The notes beneath the pieces are model-generated. The model was not told the DNA's origin, searched no databases, and saw only the letters and a program-made list of their open reading frames with translations. A stretch of DNA of 64,000 nt, taken from contig CM060118.1 of assembly GCA_030522415.1 (NCBI GenBank), forward strand, positions 22,340,651 through 22,404,650, read 5' to 3'. The stretch comes from Channallabes apus (Eukaryota; Chordata; Actinopteri; Siluriformes; Clariidae). The translations under genes were made by a program, and so were the position numbers. Positions 46,101 to 59,000 of this stretch are shown piece after piece (position 1 is the stretch's first letter; every line of letters begins with the position of its first letter).

Positions 46101-49100
46101 TAAGGGGGGGCGGATTCCTCTTAGTACAGTAGCTTATACTATCTAAACTCTCACAAAGGGCTTCAAGATGAAAGATTTCAAGTGAAGGCTAGTGGTGTTT
46201 CTTCAGGGAAGGATGTACAGTGTGTTGAACATGCGAGGTGAGATGAAAGAATCTGAACATTTCTAGCACCCAGTAATCATGTGAATGTGCTACGTATTGC
46301 TGTCAGTGAATGTGTACACATGTATCGGTATCTTCGGCTTTATCACATTGCATTCGTTGCAGAATATAATACTTCAAATTAAACCACCCATTCTTCATAG
46401 CTGTCACCCATTCTTTGTAGCTACTGTAGATACATGTTTTGACATTAGAAACCTGTGCTGTGGCAATGTTTCTGTGTGGTGTGGTTTTTTGAATGCTCTG
46501 ACTCATGCTTGTGTTTGCTCATCATCACCAAGTTGAAGAACATGTTAGCAGATCATTTTCTAATCACTGTGCTATCTGAGCGTGAAGACTACTGAAAGTA
46601 TGAGTAAATACTGATTTCGTTTGGAGATGTCTTCTACATGCATGCAGAAACTAGTAAGCAAAAATGAACCAAACACAATAACCTCAGCAACCGGACCAAA
46701 TAAAAGCCCTAATTTCCTCTGCATGCTTTTTTTGGTTCCTTGTCAGGGCAATAAATATTGCAGTTGCCAGGGTACCAACATCATGCCTGCCTAGTGCTAT
46801 AGATTATCCAATGTTTGAAGTTCTAGCCTTTTAGAGAGTGACATCATTTATGGCTTTATTGTACAAGCTAAAGGGGTGAAGCTTGAGGGAGCAGAAAGGC
46901 ATTTAGCCTGCTGAGGCTGTTTGATTAATGTTATGCAAATGGAAAAGTTGATGTTGTGCCAATCATAGGGCAATTTACTTCAATGAAATAGGTCTTGAAA
47001 TGAAATGGCAAAGTGACCATGCTTTTTTATTAAAAACGCTTATTCCTCTATGATCCGACGCATGGGTTCCTGACAGCCTTTTTATGTACTGTAAATTTTT
47101 AGAGGACTGTATTTCTTAAGACTCTATAGCCCAGGGAAAAAGGCACATAAATTCCCAGAATGGCTTATAGTTACTGTATGACTAACAGAAAATAAGCTGT
47201 ATATCTCTACAGTAACCGTGGTTGTTTTATATTTTAACACATCTGCTTCGGTTCTTGACATTGATTTATAACATCACATCACTCCTCTTAACAGTATGAC
47301 GTTTTCAGCCTTGCTCATGTTGTTGTTTAAAGCTTGACACCCCTTTACTTGTGTATAGTACTTTCGCTTGTATATGTAACCCTTTCACCTAGAACTGCAT
47401 TAAACACAAATTAATAAAAGTGTGTGAAGTTGAATTCCCGTCTGCATGTTTGCTAACAGTTCTTATGTAAATGCAGAACAGCAATATGCAATGTGTGCAA
47501 GGGGAGTAGTTGGTGATAATCCTTACATATGTGACTGTGAAGACTCTAAATAGCAAATGTGTGATTAAACAATTTAGCTATTTTAGTGTCCACATAATAT
47601 ACACACAAAATATACAGATAATTTATCCTGTCTTTTTTCTTTTGCATTATCTCCTATGATACCTATTTTCTAACTATCTGCTTCTTCTTTTCTTTTTTCT
47701 CATCTGCCTCACGTTTCACCAGGAAGTAGAGGTCAGTAATGTGTGTCTAAATCTGTCTTACGTCCTTGGCTCCCTTTAATGTTTCTTTTTAAGTTGAGGA
47801 ACTTATAATCATAGTGTATTTAGCTCCAGTGTACTTGTGTCTTGCAATCCCCGTTTGCTGTACTGTGTTTCACAACCTTTTACCATCTGCTTGCTGTTAA
47901 TTGTTAAATGTTCCTTCCTCTCTTCAGTAGAGCTCCATACAGGGTTCATAATATGGAATCCAGATTACAAATACGTTTCAATCACCAAATTGGAGATTCG
48001 TTTTAATAAATCTTTTTTTTCTCTCCGTTAGGATGATTACATCAGATCATGGGATGAAAATCAAGCGTCAAATGAAAGTAAGTTTCCTGTCCAATTACTT
48101 GACATCTGGTCTGATTTCTGTTAAAAGTACCATGTCCACTGGAAGCACAGACATCCTCATTCAACCTGCAACCTGAGAACACCTATATACTGTAATACCT
48201 TATAGCTGATATGAAGGGACTCTACAGAGTGCAAAAGTGGAGAAATCGGCAGAAACTTTTCAACAACGTGTCTTGATTTGCAGTTTAAATGATGACCACC
48301 GAGTAGAGGAGTCTATTATCACATACATCAAAATGTAATTAATGAATCGTTGTCAGTTCCATTGAAGGCCTAATAAGAGTCCTGGAGACTTGATTTAGTG
48401 CTGACTGACATTGGCTTTGTTCTGACCCACTTAAACTGCAGACACCAAAGAAGTTCCTGTATTTCACCACTTATGTTAACGCTTAGAGTCTGCTCACTAG
48501 ACAGATATGAAGTACTTTCAAGTTTCACAAGTATTATTATACTTCAAGAAAAGCTGTGCAAAACCATACATGAGGCCATATACAGTGGCGTGAAAAACTA
48601 TTTGCCCCCTTCCTGATTTCTTATTCTTTTGCATGTTTGTCACACTTAAATGTTTCTGCTCATCAAAAACCGTTAACTATTAGTCAAAGATAACATAATT
48701 GAACAGAAAATGCAGTTTTTAAATGAAGGTTTACGTTATTAAGGGAGAAAAAAACCTCCAAATCTACATGGCCCTGTGTGAAAAAGTGATTGCCCCCCTT
48801 GTTAAAATATAACTTAACTGTGGTTTATCACACCTGAGTTCAATTTCTATAGTCACCCCCAGGCCTGATTACTGCCACACCTGTTTCAATCATGAAATCA
48901 CTTAAATAGGAGCTACCTGACACAGAGAAGTAGACCAAAAGCACCTCAAAAGCTAGACATCATGCCAAGATCCAAAGAAATTCAGGAACAAAAGTAATTG
49001 AGATCTATCAGTCTGGTAAAGGTTATAAAGCCATTTCTAAAGCTTTGGGACTCCAGCGAACCACAGTGAGAGCCATTATCCACACATGGCAAAAACATGG

Positions 49101-52100
49101 AACAGTGGTGAACCTTCCCAGGAGTGGCCGGCCGACCAAAATTACCCCAAGAGCGCAGAGACGACTCATCCGAGAGGCCACAAAAGACCCCAGGACAACA
49201 TCTAAAGAACTGCAGGCCTCACTTGCCTCAATTAAGGTCAGTGTTCACGACTCCACCATAAGAAAGAGACTGGGCAAAAACGGCCTGCATGGCAGATTTC
49301 CAAGGCGCAAACCACTAAGCAAAAAGAACATTAAGGCCCGTCTCAATTTTGCTAAAAACATCTCAATGATTGCCAAGACTTTTGGGAAAATACCTTGTGG
49401 ACCGACGAGACAAAAGTTTAACTTTTTGGAAGGTGCGTGTCCCGTTACATCTGGCGTAAAAGTAACACAGCATTTCAGAAAAAGAACATCCTACCAACAG
49501 TAAAATATGGTGGTGGTAGTGTGATGGTCTGGGGTTGTTTTGCTGCTTCAGGACCTGGAAGGCTTGCTGTGATAGATGGAACCATGAATTCTACTGTCTA
49601 CCAAAAAATCCTGAAGGAGAAGGTCCGGCCACCTGTTCGTCAACTCAAGCTGAAGCGATCTTGGGTGCTGCAACAGGACAATGACACAAAACACAGCAGC
49701 AAATCCACCTCTGAATGGCTGAAGAAAAACAAAGTGAAGACTTTGGAGTGGCCTAGTCAAAGTCCTGACCTGAATCCTATTGAGATGTTGTGGCATGACC
49801 TTAAAAAGGCGGTTCATGCTAGAAAACCCTCAAATAAAGCTGAATTACAACAATTCTGCAAAGATGAGTGGGCCAAAATTCCTCCAGAGCGCTGTAAAAG
49901 ACTCGTTGCAAGTTATCGCAAACGTTTGATTGCAGTTATTGCTGCTAAGGGTGGCCCAACCAGTTATTAGGTACAGGGGGCAATTACTTTTTCACACAGG
50001 GCCATGTAGGTTTGGATTTTTTTTCTCCCTAAATAATAAAACCCCTCATTTAAAAACTGCATTTTGTGTTTACTTGTGTTATCTTTGACTAATAGTTAAA
50101 TGTGTTTGATGATCAGAAACATTTTGTGTGACAAACATGCAAAAGAATAAGAAATCAGGAGGGGGGCAAATAGTTTTTCACACCACTGTACATATCATTA
50201 ATTAATAAATGAAAATCTTATATATTAGGAAGGGTATCTACATAAGAGGATTAATACTCTAGTAGATACGTAAGCATTAATCAAGAACAACATACACACT
50301 GAGATAATGTGTAATTGAGTAATTTGGTGTCTTTTACTTTGTTCCCTCTTTATTAGCTAATTCATTATTTCTTGGTTAAATAATGAAGCAAAAGAGTGTG
50401 TACCTAAGAGGTAACGAAACTGGTATTAGTCTACAATTAATAGACAAAGACCTGCAGTGTGGACAGTAGAGTTAAGTCTCAGGAAAGATTTTGGAATTTT
50501 AGATAGATATATATTGTATTCTCAAAGCACAAAAAAATGAAAACATGTTCGATTAATCCAGGTCATAAGGGTAACGGGACTGGGCCGCAAAGGCCGCTTT
50601 CACAAATAGATGAAACTTAGCATCGTAGAAGCTTTAAGCCTCCTTTTTCAAACAATTCTCTGATCTAAGCAAAAGTAGTACAGGATCGCCGTAGGGAACT
50701 TTGTAGGGAGAAAGATAGATACATAGATACATTCTCTAGATACACTAGATACATTCTCTGTGCCTGTGAGTTTTGTGTGTAGGGGTATGCTAGCTGCAGC
50801 GAGGGACCCAAGCCACGCCCCCTCAACTCACACACACTCCCTGATATCAGAGACAGTATACAGACTCACACCTTTGTAAACGTATAGGCTAGAAACGAGC
50901 CATTTTCAGCATTTTGTTCAAGAAAAGCAGTGCATAATCGTGCCCCTACTTCACAATTTCTCCAAGAATTGTACTGAACCTAGTTGTAAATTACACTCAA
51001 GTATTATTCGTAATAAGAGATATGTATGTCGAATAAACAGCAGTAGCAGATTATCTGTGTAAGTGTACAATGTGTATACAGACAATATACAGGTATATTT
51101 TAATAAAATATAGTATAGTATAGAAAAAAAGTGCATTTCTCAAACCATTTGGGTTTATTATTTCTCAATGAATCAACGTAAACCGTACCGAGCCACAAAC
51201 TTTTACAGAAAAAGAATTTTGTAGGCTTACTTGCATGCATAAGATTCAAATATAGGGATTATAATGCTGATTATGGAAGGTCAGAATCTCTGCTCAGGAG
51301 TTCACACTGTTAAACGGTGCATGACTACTCATGTAGTGCAGCTATAGATCATGAATTTCATGTAAAATCCATAAATTCCTTGTTGAGACAATTGAGATAC
51401 AGATGGATAATGTGGAAACAGGCATAAATATCAGTTACAAAGCAGTTTTACTGTTTATCTCATTGCACATTAGTCATATTTTTTAAGACATCTGGATATA
51501 TATTTTAGCCCTTACAGCTAGAAAACCTGTCCGCTTATGTTCGGTTATTATAACATGTGAGCGTGGGAAATCCAATCTTCAGCAGTTTGTCTCATGTTTA
51601 TTGACTGTGCAAGTTCACATTTAGAGCTTGTTGTTGGATCAGGAATTAGTTTCTGGCAATAATCTGCAACACAGTGATGATCGTATTAAACGTTTCTGCA
51701 CGCATAAACAAAGCATGAGCGTGACGATTAGCTCATGAAGCAGAGGCAGAATTCACTTTAAAGTAGCTGGGATTTTCTTCATTTTCTAAAGCTGATTTTA
51801 CTGTAGCTCTGTCTCAATACAGGAACCCTAATTACATTTTTATATGGTTACAAACCCGATAAGATATTTCCAGAGAGTGAGAGAAGAGAAGCAGAGATCA
51901 GAGGTAAAGAAGCATGTATCTGGGAAAGCGTTGTGGAATTCTTGTCACTTATCACAGCCCAGCAATTGTCCTGTCTCCCTATGGTTGGTCTGTTGCTATG
52001 GCAACATTATCATTCTTGTGTTTACTTTAATCTTAGTGAGACTGTAGTGATGCAACATGGGTTACACAGCCACCAATAGCTATGGTATGACTGGATATCT

Positions 52101-53005
52101 GCATGCATCTAAAGGAAAAAAGAAGTCATTCTAAGAAGGCTACACTAAAGGAAATGGTGTGATAGAATACTAAAGATGAGACTGGAACTGCAGAAAACAA
52201 CGGAAATGAAGTGCTAAATGTTAAGCATACATGTGATTACATACAGTATGTATATATTGGCCATGTATAGACGAAACAGATAGACCCTGAATATAGGATA
52301 AAGCGGTATATTGTAGGGTTTCATATGATTTGATTTATAACATTTGTGGTACTGATGCATGCCAACTGATCATGTCAACTGACATTCTGTTCACCGGTCA
52401 GCCACAACACTAACACCACTGCAAGGAGAACTGATTACCATTGGTTATCAATTAAATTCCAGTAACCTGGTGACAGTATCATGGGCACCAAAAAGAAAAC
52501 TGTCCACAATCGAAAGGCATCAGAACACCCAGTGCATCAAAGCCTGTCAGCCTGAAAAACCAAAAAAAAAAGTGTCTTGTGGAGCTACACCCCAAGATGG
52601 AGCCCAAGCCACACTCCAAGTGGAACCCACCCATCTGTGGGCTTAATATTGTGGGCTTTAATGTCATGACTAATCTGTGTATAAAATAGCTGACTGCTCT
52701 TTTCAAAAGCTTTTTTTGCCCTTTTGCTTCATCCACTGTCTCAATGTAACCCAGAATTATTTTAGAGACAATTGTAGTCTCTCTCTTTCTGTGGCCTTTT
52801 TGTCTCCCGAGGTGATTGCTATTATGTGTTACAAGGTCCCCTTTCCTCCTACAGATGTAGACACAACTAAAGACCCCTGCCAGAAGGTGAAGTGTAGCCC
52901 ACACAAAGTGTGTGTTGCCCAGGGCTATCAGCGTGCTGTGTGTGTCAACCGCAAGAAGCTGGAGTACAGGTAAGATTAACTCATCCTTAAACAATTTATT
53001 CTCTC

Positions 53006-53060
<55 letters not shown>

Positions 53061-56000
53061 TAAAACACACTATCCATCATTGAGGAAAGGACACTTTATA
53101 ATGAAACTTTTGTCAAGCAAGATCTTTTTAATTAAATGTCTTTGCCTTATTCTATGCACAGGACTTAGGACACAGCTCTCAACCTTGGCATGAGGTCATC
53201 TAGAATGTGGATGAGGGTAGAAGGAAATCTTTACCAACAGTAATCGAGAGTGTAGACCTGTGTACATGAACATGATTTATGGAATATTTCATTCAATTTG
53301 GAGCTCCTCTTAAGCTCATTTAACATCAGGCCGCTGTAGTGCCCCATCCATCATGCTGTCATGTTAATCAATTTGGCCTTTACACTGACAGTGCACAGAG
53401 CAGCCATTTATAATAGAAATAAGTATTTTTGGGTGGCACAGTCACTACAAAATACTAATGCCGCAGTTGCTAATATGACCGTAATCTAAACTGCAGATGG
53501 TGGTTTAATGTTTAGCATTGTTGTCTCCTACCTCCAGGACTGGAGATTCAAATCACGCCTTCAGTCTGTGTGTGTGGAGTTTGCATGTTCTCTAAGTGAT
53601 TAGTGGGTTTTCTCTGGGTACTCCTGTTTCCAGCACAGTCTGAATATATTTCTGTAGGGTGACTGGCATTTGCAAATTTCCCATAGCATGTCAGTGGGTG
53701 TGTGGGTTTTGGGCCTCGGCAATGTACCTCGTCCTTACAGCAGAAAGTCATAGGTCATTGCAACCAATCATGGAGTAGATAGATATCTATATCTAACAGA
53801 GTGGGCTCTTAATTAAAATATCATCAGTTTCTGGGCTAAGGCATGTTTATTATTTTATAAAATCAGCATAGTAGTTAATTCACCACATCACAACTTATTC
53901 TAAGATACATTCTACAATGTTTTAGGTATAAAACGGGATTATCACTGTTACATAAAATGTACTACATGAACCTGACTGGACTGATCATCTCAACCATTTG
54001 CTAGCACGTATTTATGAGAAGCAGGGTTCAATGCCCTTGAGTGCATCTAGCGATCTAGATGGAAAGTAAAAGCTGGCACGAGACGTGCACTTTCGACTAC
54101 ATATTCTGCAGCCGCAGTGAGATTTGCAAGCGTTGGCTGCTCATTAGATGCATCTACAGTAAATGTAGAGTGCTTGTAGTTGTGGGATCTCTTCTCACAC
54201 AGTGAGTCATAAAAGCATCATTAAATGTGTAAATATGTACGTAGAACCCATGTGCTTTATCTTTCCCTCTCTTATGTATAACAATTAGTAGTGTGCGGTT
54301 TACAGTATGTGATGTATTCATTTGTTAAAATCAATTTTCAGCTTTAAATGATAACATTGCCTAGCACTTACTTATAATAACGCACTTTGAGTGTTTTATA
54401 TTAGGCCCATTATTTTCGACTAATTGCTAATCTGTTTGGTGTGGAGTAGGGATGTTTTTTTTTCTGTTACACCACTTATTTCCTGTTGTTACTTAACTAC
54501 TTAGGCGCATTTTACAACAGAATATTCTGGGTTACGTCTCGAAGCTGTTTGTGAAAGAAATCTTTAGTTTTCATAAGCCTGGTAAGCATGTTTTTTTTTT
54601 TATTAAATGATCACAAAACTACACAACAATAGATATGATGGTCACACAATTATGACAGATTCAAAAGACAATGAAAGGGTGCTGAATTGTCCTTCATGGG
54701 TCAGTGACTTCACATTTGGTACTCAGCATGGTGGAACTACTAGTTTCATGGTCTGGGCACCAGTGATGGTGGTGTTGTACTAAAAGCCTGTAGATTTATG
54801 AATCATTTGCCTGATCACAACAAGAAAGTCTCTTTTCTGTATAAATACCAAATGCAAACTGACTGCTTATGGCCTTACAGTCACGTTACTGATGTGTTTA
54901 ACATTTCTGGTTTAACATTTCTAAAAAAAAAAAGAGAGAAAAAAAAGAGGACGATCATAGCAGTGAGCAGAATATTATAGAAATAATCCAGCTAGGCAAT
55001 GGGGGTCACTTGTAAGAAGCTGCTCTCTATGCTTGTGAGCTTAAAGAGGTGATTGTTTGACCGACGAGACAGATGATTTTATGTCTGTTACTGTAATGAG
55101 TGTAATTTTGCAGGATGAAGCATCCAGTGGTGGGTCAGCAGGAGAACAACTGTAAACCATGCTCTGTGTCTTCCTCTGGGCCCGTGTGTGGTTCCGACGG
55201 ACATAATTATGCTTCTCAGGTACAACCCAGTTATTTATTTTTACTTAATTTCAAATGTCATTGCTGTGTACTGTTTAAAACTTTGTATTATTGTCAGATC
55301 TAACAAAGTGCAGTTTTTTTTTAACAATTTCTCCTTGTGTGCACATTAAAAGAATGGATGGAATCATTGAGAGAGAGAGAGCGAGAGAGAGAGTAGTTAT
55401 TTATCTTTTATGACTCTATTATGAATCAGCATGTGCAGCCGCAGTGGACTGCTTCATTAATTTCTCTGTCATCATATATATCCCACTGATTGTAGCAAAA
55501 AAGCTCCACAAAACCAAAGATGAATAGCAGACAGGGATCGCAAATATCAGGGGATGGGATGATGAGTACACTTCGAGCCGTCAAAAGGGAGACATGAAGA
55601 AAGAGCGAGAGAAAGAAGAGATTTATGTATGGTCTTGTTTTATCTCTTGCTGACCTTGTTGAGAGGCTGAGGTACTGAATGAAATTAGCTTTCCCGGAAA
55701 GACGATGCCTCATCTGAACGAGACATCTGTTGTAGTCGCCTTTATAAAATAGTTGTACGGAATCTGGACTTTAAATCATATCCCACTGCTTAGACAAACT
55801 ACATTTATTGCCTGTCACACAAGAGTAATCAAATGTTCCTCCAATATCTCTTATCTCATCTGGACCGTCTTATTTTATTTGTGTGTGTGTGTGTGTGTGT
55901 GTGTGTGGTTCCTTCAGTGCAAGCTACAGCATCAGGCCTGTCTCACAGGAAAAGAGCTGAGTGTGAAGTGTGCTGGTTCCTGTCCATGTTCCACTACAGC

Positions 56001-59000
56001 TGTGCCGAGTACAGTGACAGACAGTAAACACGGTACGTAGGCCTTTCAGTGGCCACCAAATGACTGCATCTGTTCAACTGCTATAACTTCCTCCATCACG
56101 GCACAACTGCAAAGCTTAAACAGCTATATGATTTATTTATTGCTGCCCAAACACACATAGCTTTTTTTTTTTTTTTGGCTGCCTTAAGAGTCTGCCCCAG
56201 GTCAGGTATTCGGAGTAGTGACCACTGCAGTGCATTGCTGCTATTAGCCATTCATTGAACTCACAGAGCAGATGTACTCAACTGCCTTTCACTAAACTCA
56301 TTTCCATAAGTCAAAGCCAACAGGGAGTCTCATCTCATCCAAACAAAATCGAGCTACAGTAGTTTGCAAGAAAACGAGTGGATTGTACTGAAAGATCATC
56401 TTTATTGGACCTTATTCAAAGACATTAAGACAGACCAATAAAACTGGCTGGTGTGAAATTTTTTGACGACTGTGTAATATAAAAGATTTAAAGGCATAAC
56501 CTGACATATTAATTGATACGACTACTCTTGCTTAGAAACAGGCGCGAGATATTTTTCCCCCAACAGGTCTCCAAGTAACACAGTGTACTGATTAAATCAG
56601 TATTCTTGAGTTTATTCACATTCTTTCTTTCTCTTTCTAGATGTCTTTTTGTGTTGCCTTGTATAATGCATGTCTATAAGCTCCACTAGCTGCTGTATTT
56701 CAAACAGCATAGAAGTTCTTTTATCGTTGCCTGTCCATAAACTATTTTTGTTTCCCCCTTACCTTATTCCTTACCTTGTTTCTTCCCTCCACTTAAATTC
56801 TGCTTTCCCTCTTTGTCCTAATCTGTCCTATAGACAGTTGTACAGGTCAGGACCTAGCTGATTTGGGTGATCGTCTGCGGGACTGGTTCCAGCTGCTTCA
56901 GGGCAACGCTAAGCAGAACAGCACACGCAAGCCTACTGCAGCCACATCAGCATCAAGTAAGACCCAAAGCTCTCAGCTGTCTGCTCAGCCATTGATTTGA
57001 TGCAAAACAAGATTACACCAACAAGCTTTTTGCTGAGGCCGCCTAAATCGAAGCTCACTGCTGAGAAAAGGAACAAAGTTAGCATGTTATATTAGGAATG
57101 TGCTTCTGAGTGCAAGTTGTTTCCATTTATTAGAAATGTCGACTAATATTTCTAAACTAGCTTTCCCACTTGCCTTCAAAATCATGCTTAATCAGGATCA
57201 GATTAGTTCAGTGGCGTCACTTTGAAGACCAGTCAGACATAAGACTGTAAGCTGATATTATATTCATATGACATTCAGTGATTAATGATGCACCTTTTTG
57301 TATAGTTTTGGACCGCACTCTAGTGGCAACTTGTAAGGACTCCATTGGATGGATGTTTTCGAAGCTGGACACTAACAGTGACCTGTATCTGGACCAGGCT
57401 GAGTTGGCTGCTATTAATCTGGACAAGTATGAAGTGTGTATCCGACCCTTCTTCAATTCATGCGACTCCTACCGTGATGGCAAAGTCTCCACAGCTGAGT
57501 GGTGCCTCTGCTTCTGGAGAGAGAGTAAGCTACATTCCTACACGCTTTCAGCTGACCTAAAATTCACAAGTGTCTTCCATCACATCTTTACTAACAGAAT
57601 TATAAAAGGAGACATCTTTCTAGAGCTGATTTTATTCCAGCATTGCTGAAAGTTTGCCTCCTCAGCTCTTGGCCTGAACATGACCCATATTGTGTTCAGA
57701 ATAATAAAAGGATGCCTTCTGTGCCCTGCTTCATTGCTTAATAATAGGATAAATTCATACTGCATATACATAACACTGTATGATTTTGTATGTTTTGAGT
57801 TATGATGAATATAATTTGGCTTCAGTGTGCAATAGTAGTATAATCATAAAAAGGAACGATTATATTCAATCAACTGACGCATACTAAATGCAGTTGCCAT
57901 GAGCTTTACCAAGGACTATAAACATAAGTATAAAAAAATACAGTACTCCATGTGAAAAGGTTTTGATTTACTATTTAGATGAAAAAAAGTAAAATATTTA
58001 AATAAAAAAGTAAAAGAGTTTAACAAGAGTCTAAACAACAATTTTTTTTACAAAAAAAAATGCTCCTATGCTTCTCCTTGTTTTTTAGCATTAATGACTA
58101 ATCTTGAATGGCCAAGATGAGTATCAGCAATTACTGGAAAGATTAAAGATAGCTATTGATGCCTGGTGTACTGCTAAATTAGATCACTGTGTGCTTTGTA
58201 AAAATAGCAACAGTAAAAGAGGGTAACTGAAAATAATCAGCAGGATTTGTGCAGGTGTTGCAATTTAAGAAATTTTATCCATCCATCTATTTTCCAAACC
58301 ACTTATCCTGTGTACAGTCCTAGAGACCTTGAACGTCTTTGTCAAATGTCAAACTGTTATAGCCATATGACTGGGTCAGACAATCTGAAAAATGACAAGA
58401 CTTGTGACACACTCTCAGTCAGGATTGGTGGGCATCTACCAACAATGGTCTAAGGAGGGACTGTAGAAAAAAGACAAGTTATTGGAGGGAGTGAGATGCT
58501 ACAGGATACAGGATGCAAAGAAACCCTAGTTCCAGGCAAGAAATGCAGATATCAGTTTGACATATGTCACCTATCCTAACAGTGTTGGAGACCAGGTACA
58601 TCCCTTCATGTGATCAGTATTTTCTGATAACAGTGATCTCTTTCAGCCCTTTCAGTGATGGTTTAAGGGGATGCAGTGAACTGTTCACGGTGTTGCCCTG
58701 GCCTCCAAATTCAACGGTCAAACATGGTGTGATGTGCTGGAACAATACATCTGATCCGCATCTGATCACCCTGAAAGTTTTTAGGACTTAAAGGATCTTC
58801 TGCTAATGTCTTAGTGCCAGATGCCTTCTGAGGTCTTATAGAGTCCAGCATCTGTCGGTTTGAGCTGTTGTGGCAGCTTGAGGAGGACTAACAGCATATT
58901 AGACAGGCGGTCATAATGTTCTGCCTAATCAGTGCACTATATGAATATACAAACAGACACACCAATCAGCCATAACATTAAAAATCCTAATAATATGTGG

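Larger units (their letters stand above)
37295..47722. other. spock2 intron 1 (10.4 kb)
   Basis: Long first intron. It contains Tc1-family relics at 40012-40410, 44175-44632 and 44780-45600 and a dispersed repeat near 39765-39935. Elsewhere it is AT-rich with no exon-like sequence. Open frames at 39450-39773, 41685-42044 and 43462-43936 lack family resemblance. Confidence 0.8.
48078..52854. other. spock2 intron 3 (4.8 kb)
   Basis: Contains a damaged Tc1 (48583-50188) and a mariner-type scrap (52383-52560). 50200-52380 is AT-rich and shows no gene. Confidence 0.8.
52970..55113. other. spock2 intron 4
   Basis: Contains a (CT)n(CA)n tract at 53000-53060, 30 bp after the donor, and a worn dispersed repeat at 53498-53770. 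The rest shows nothing. Confidence 0.75.

Noticed and set aside
52479..53057. 192-codon minus-strand frame across spock2 exon 4
   Set aside because: Its N-terminus is translated from the CA/CT microsatellite and it runs antisense to a conserved exon.
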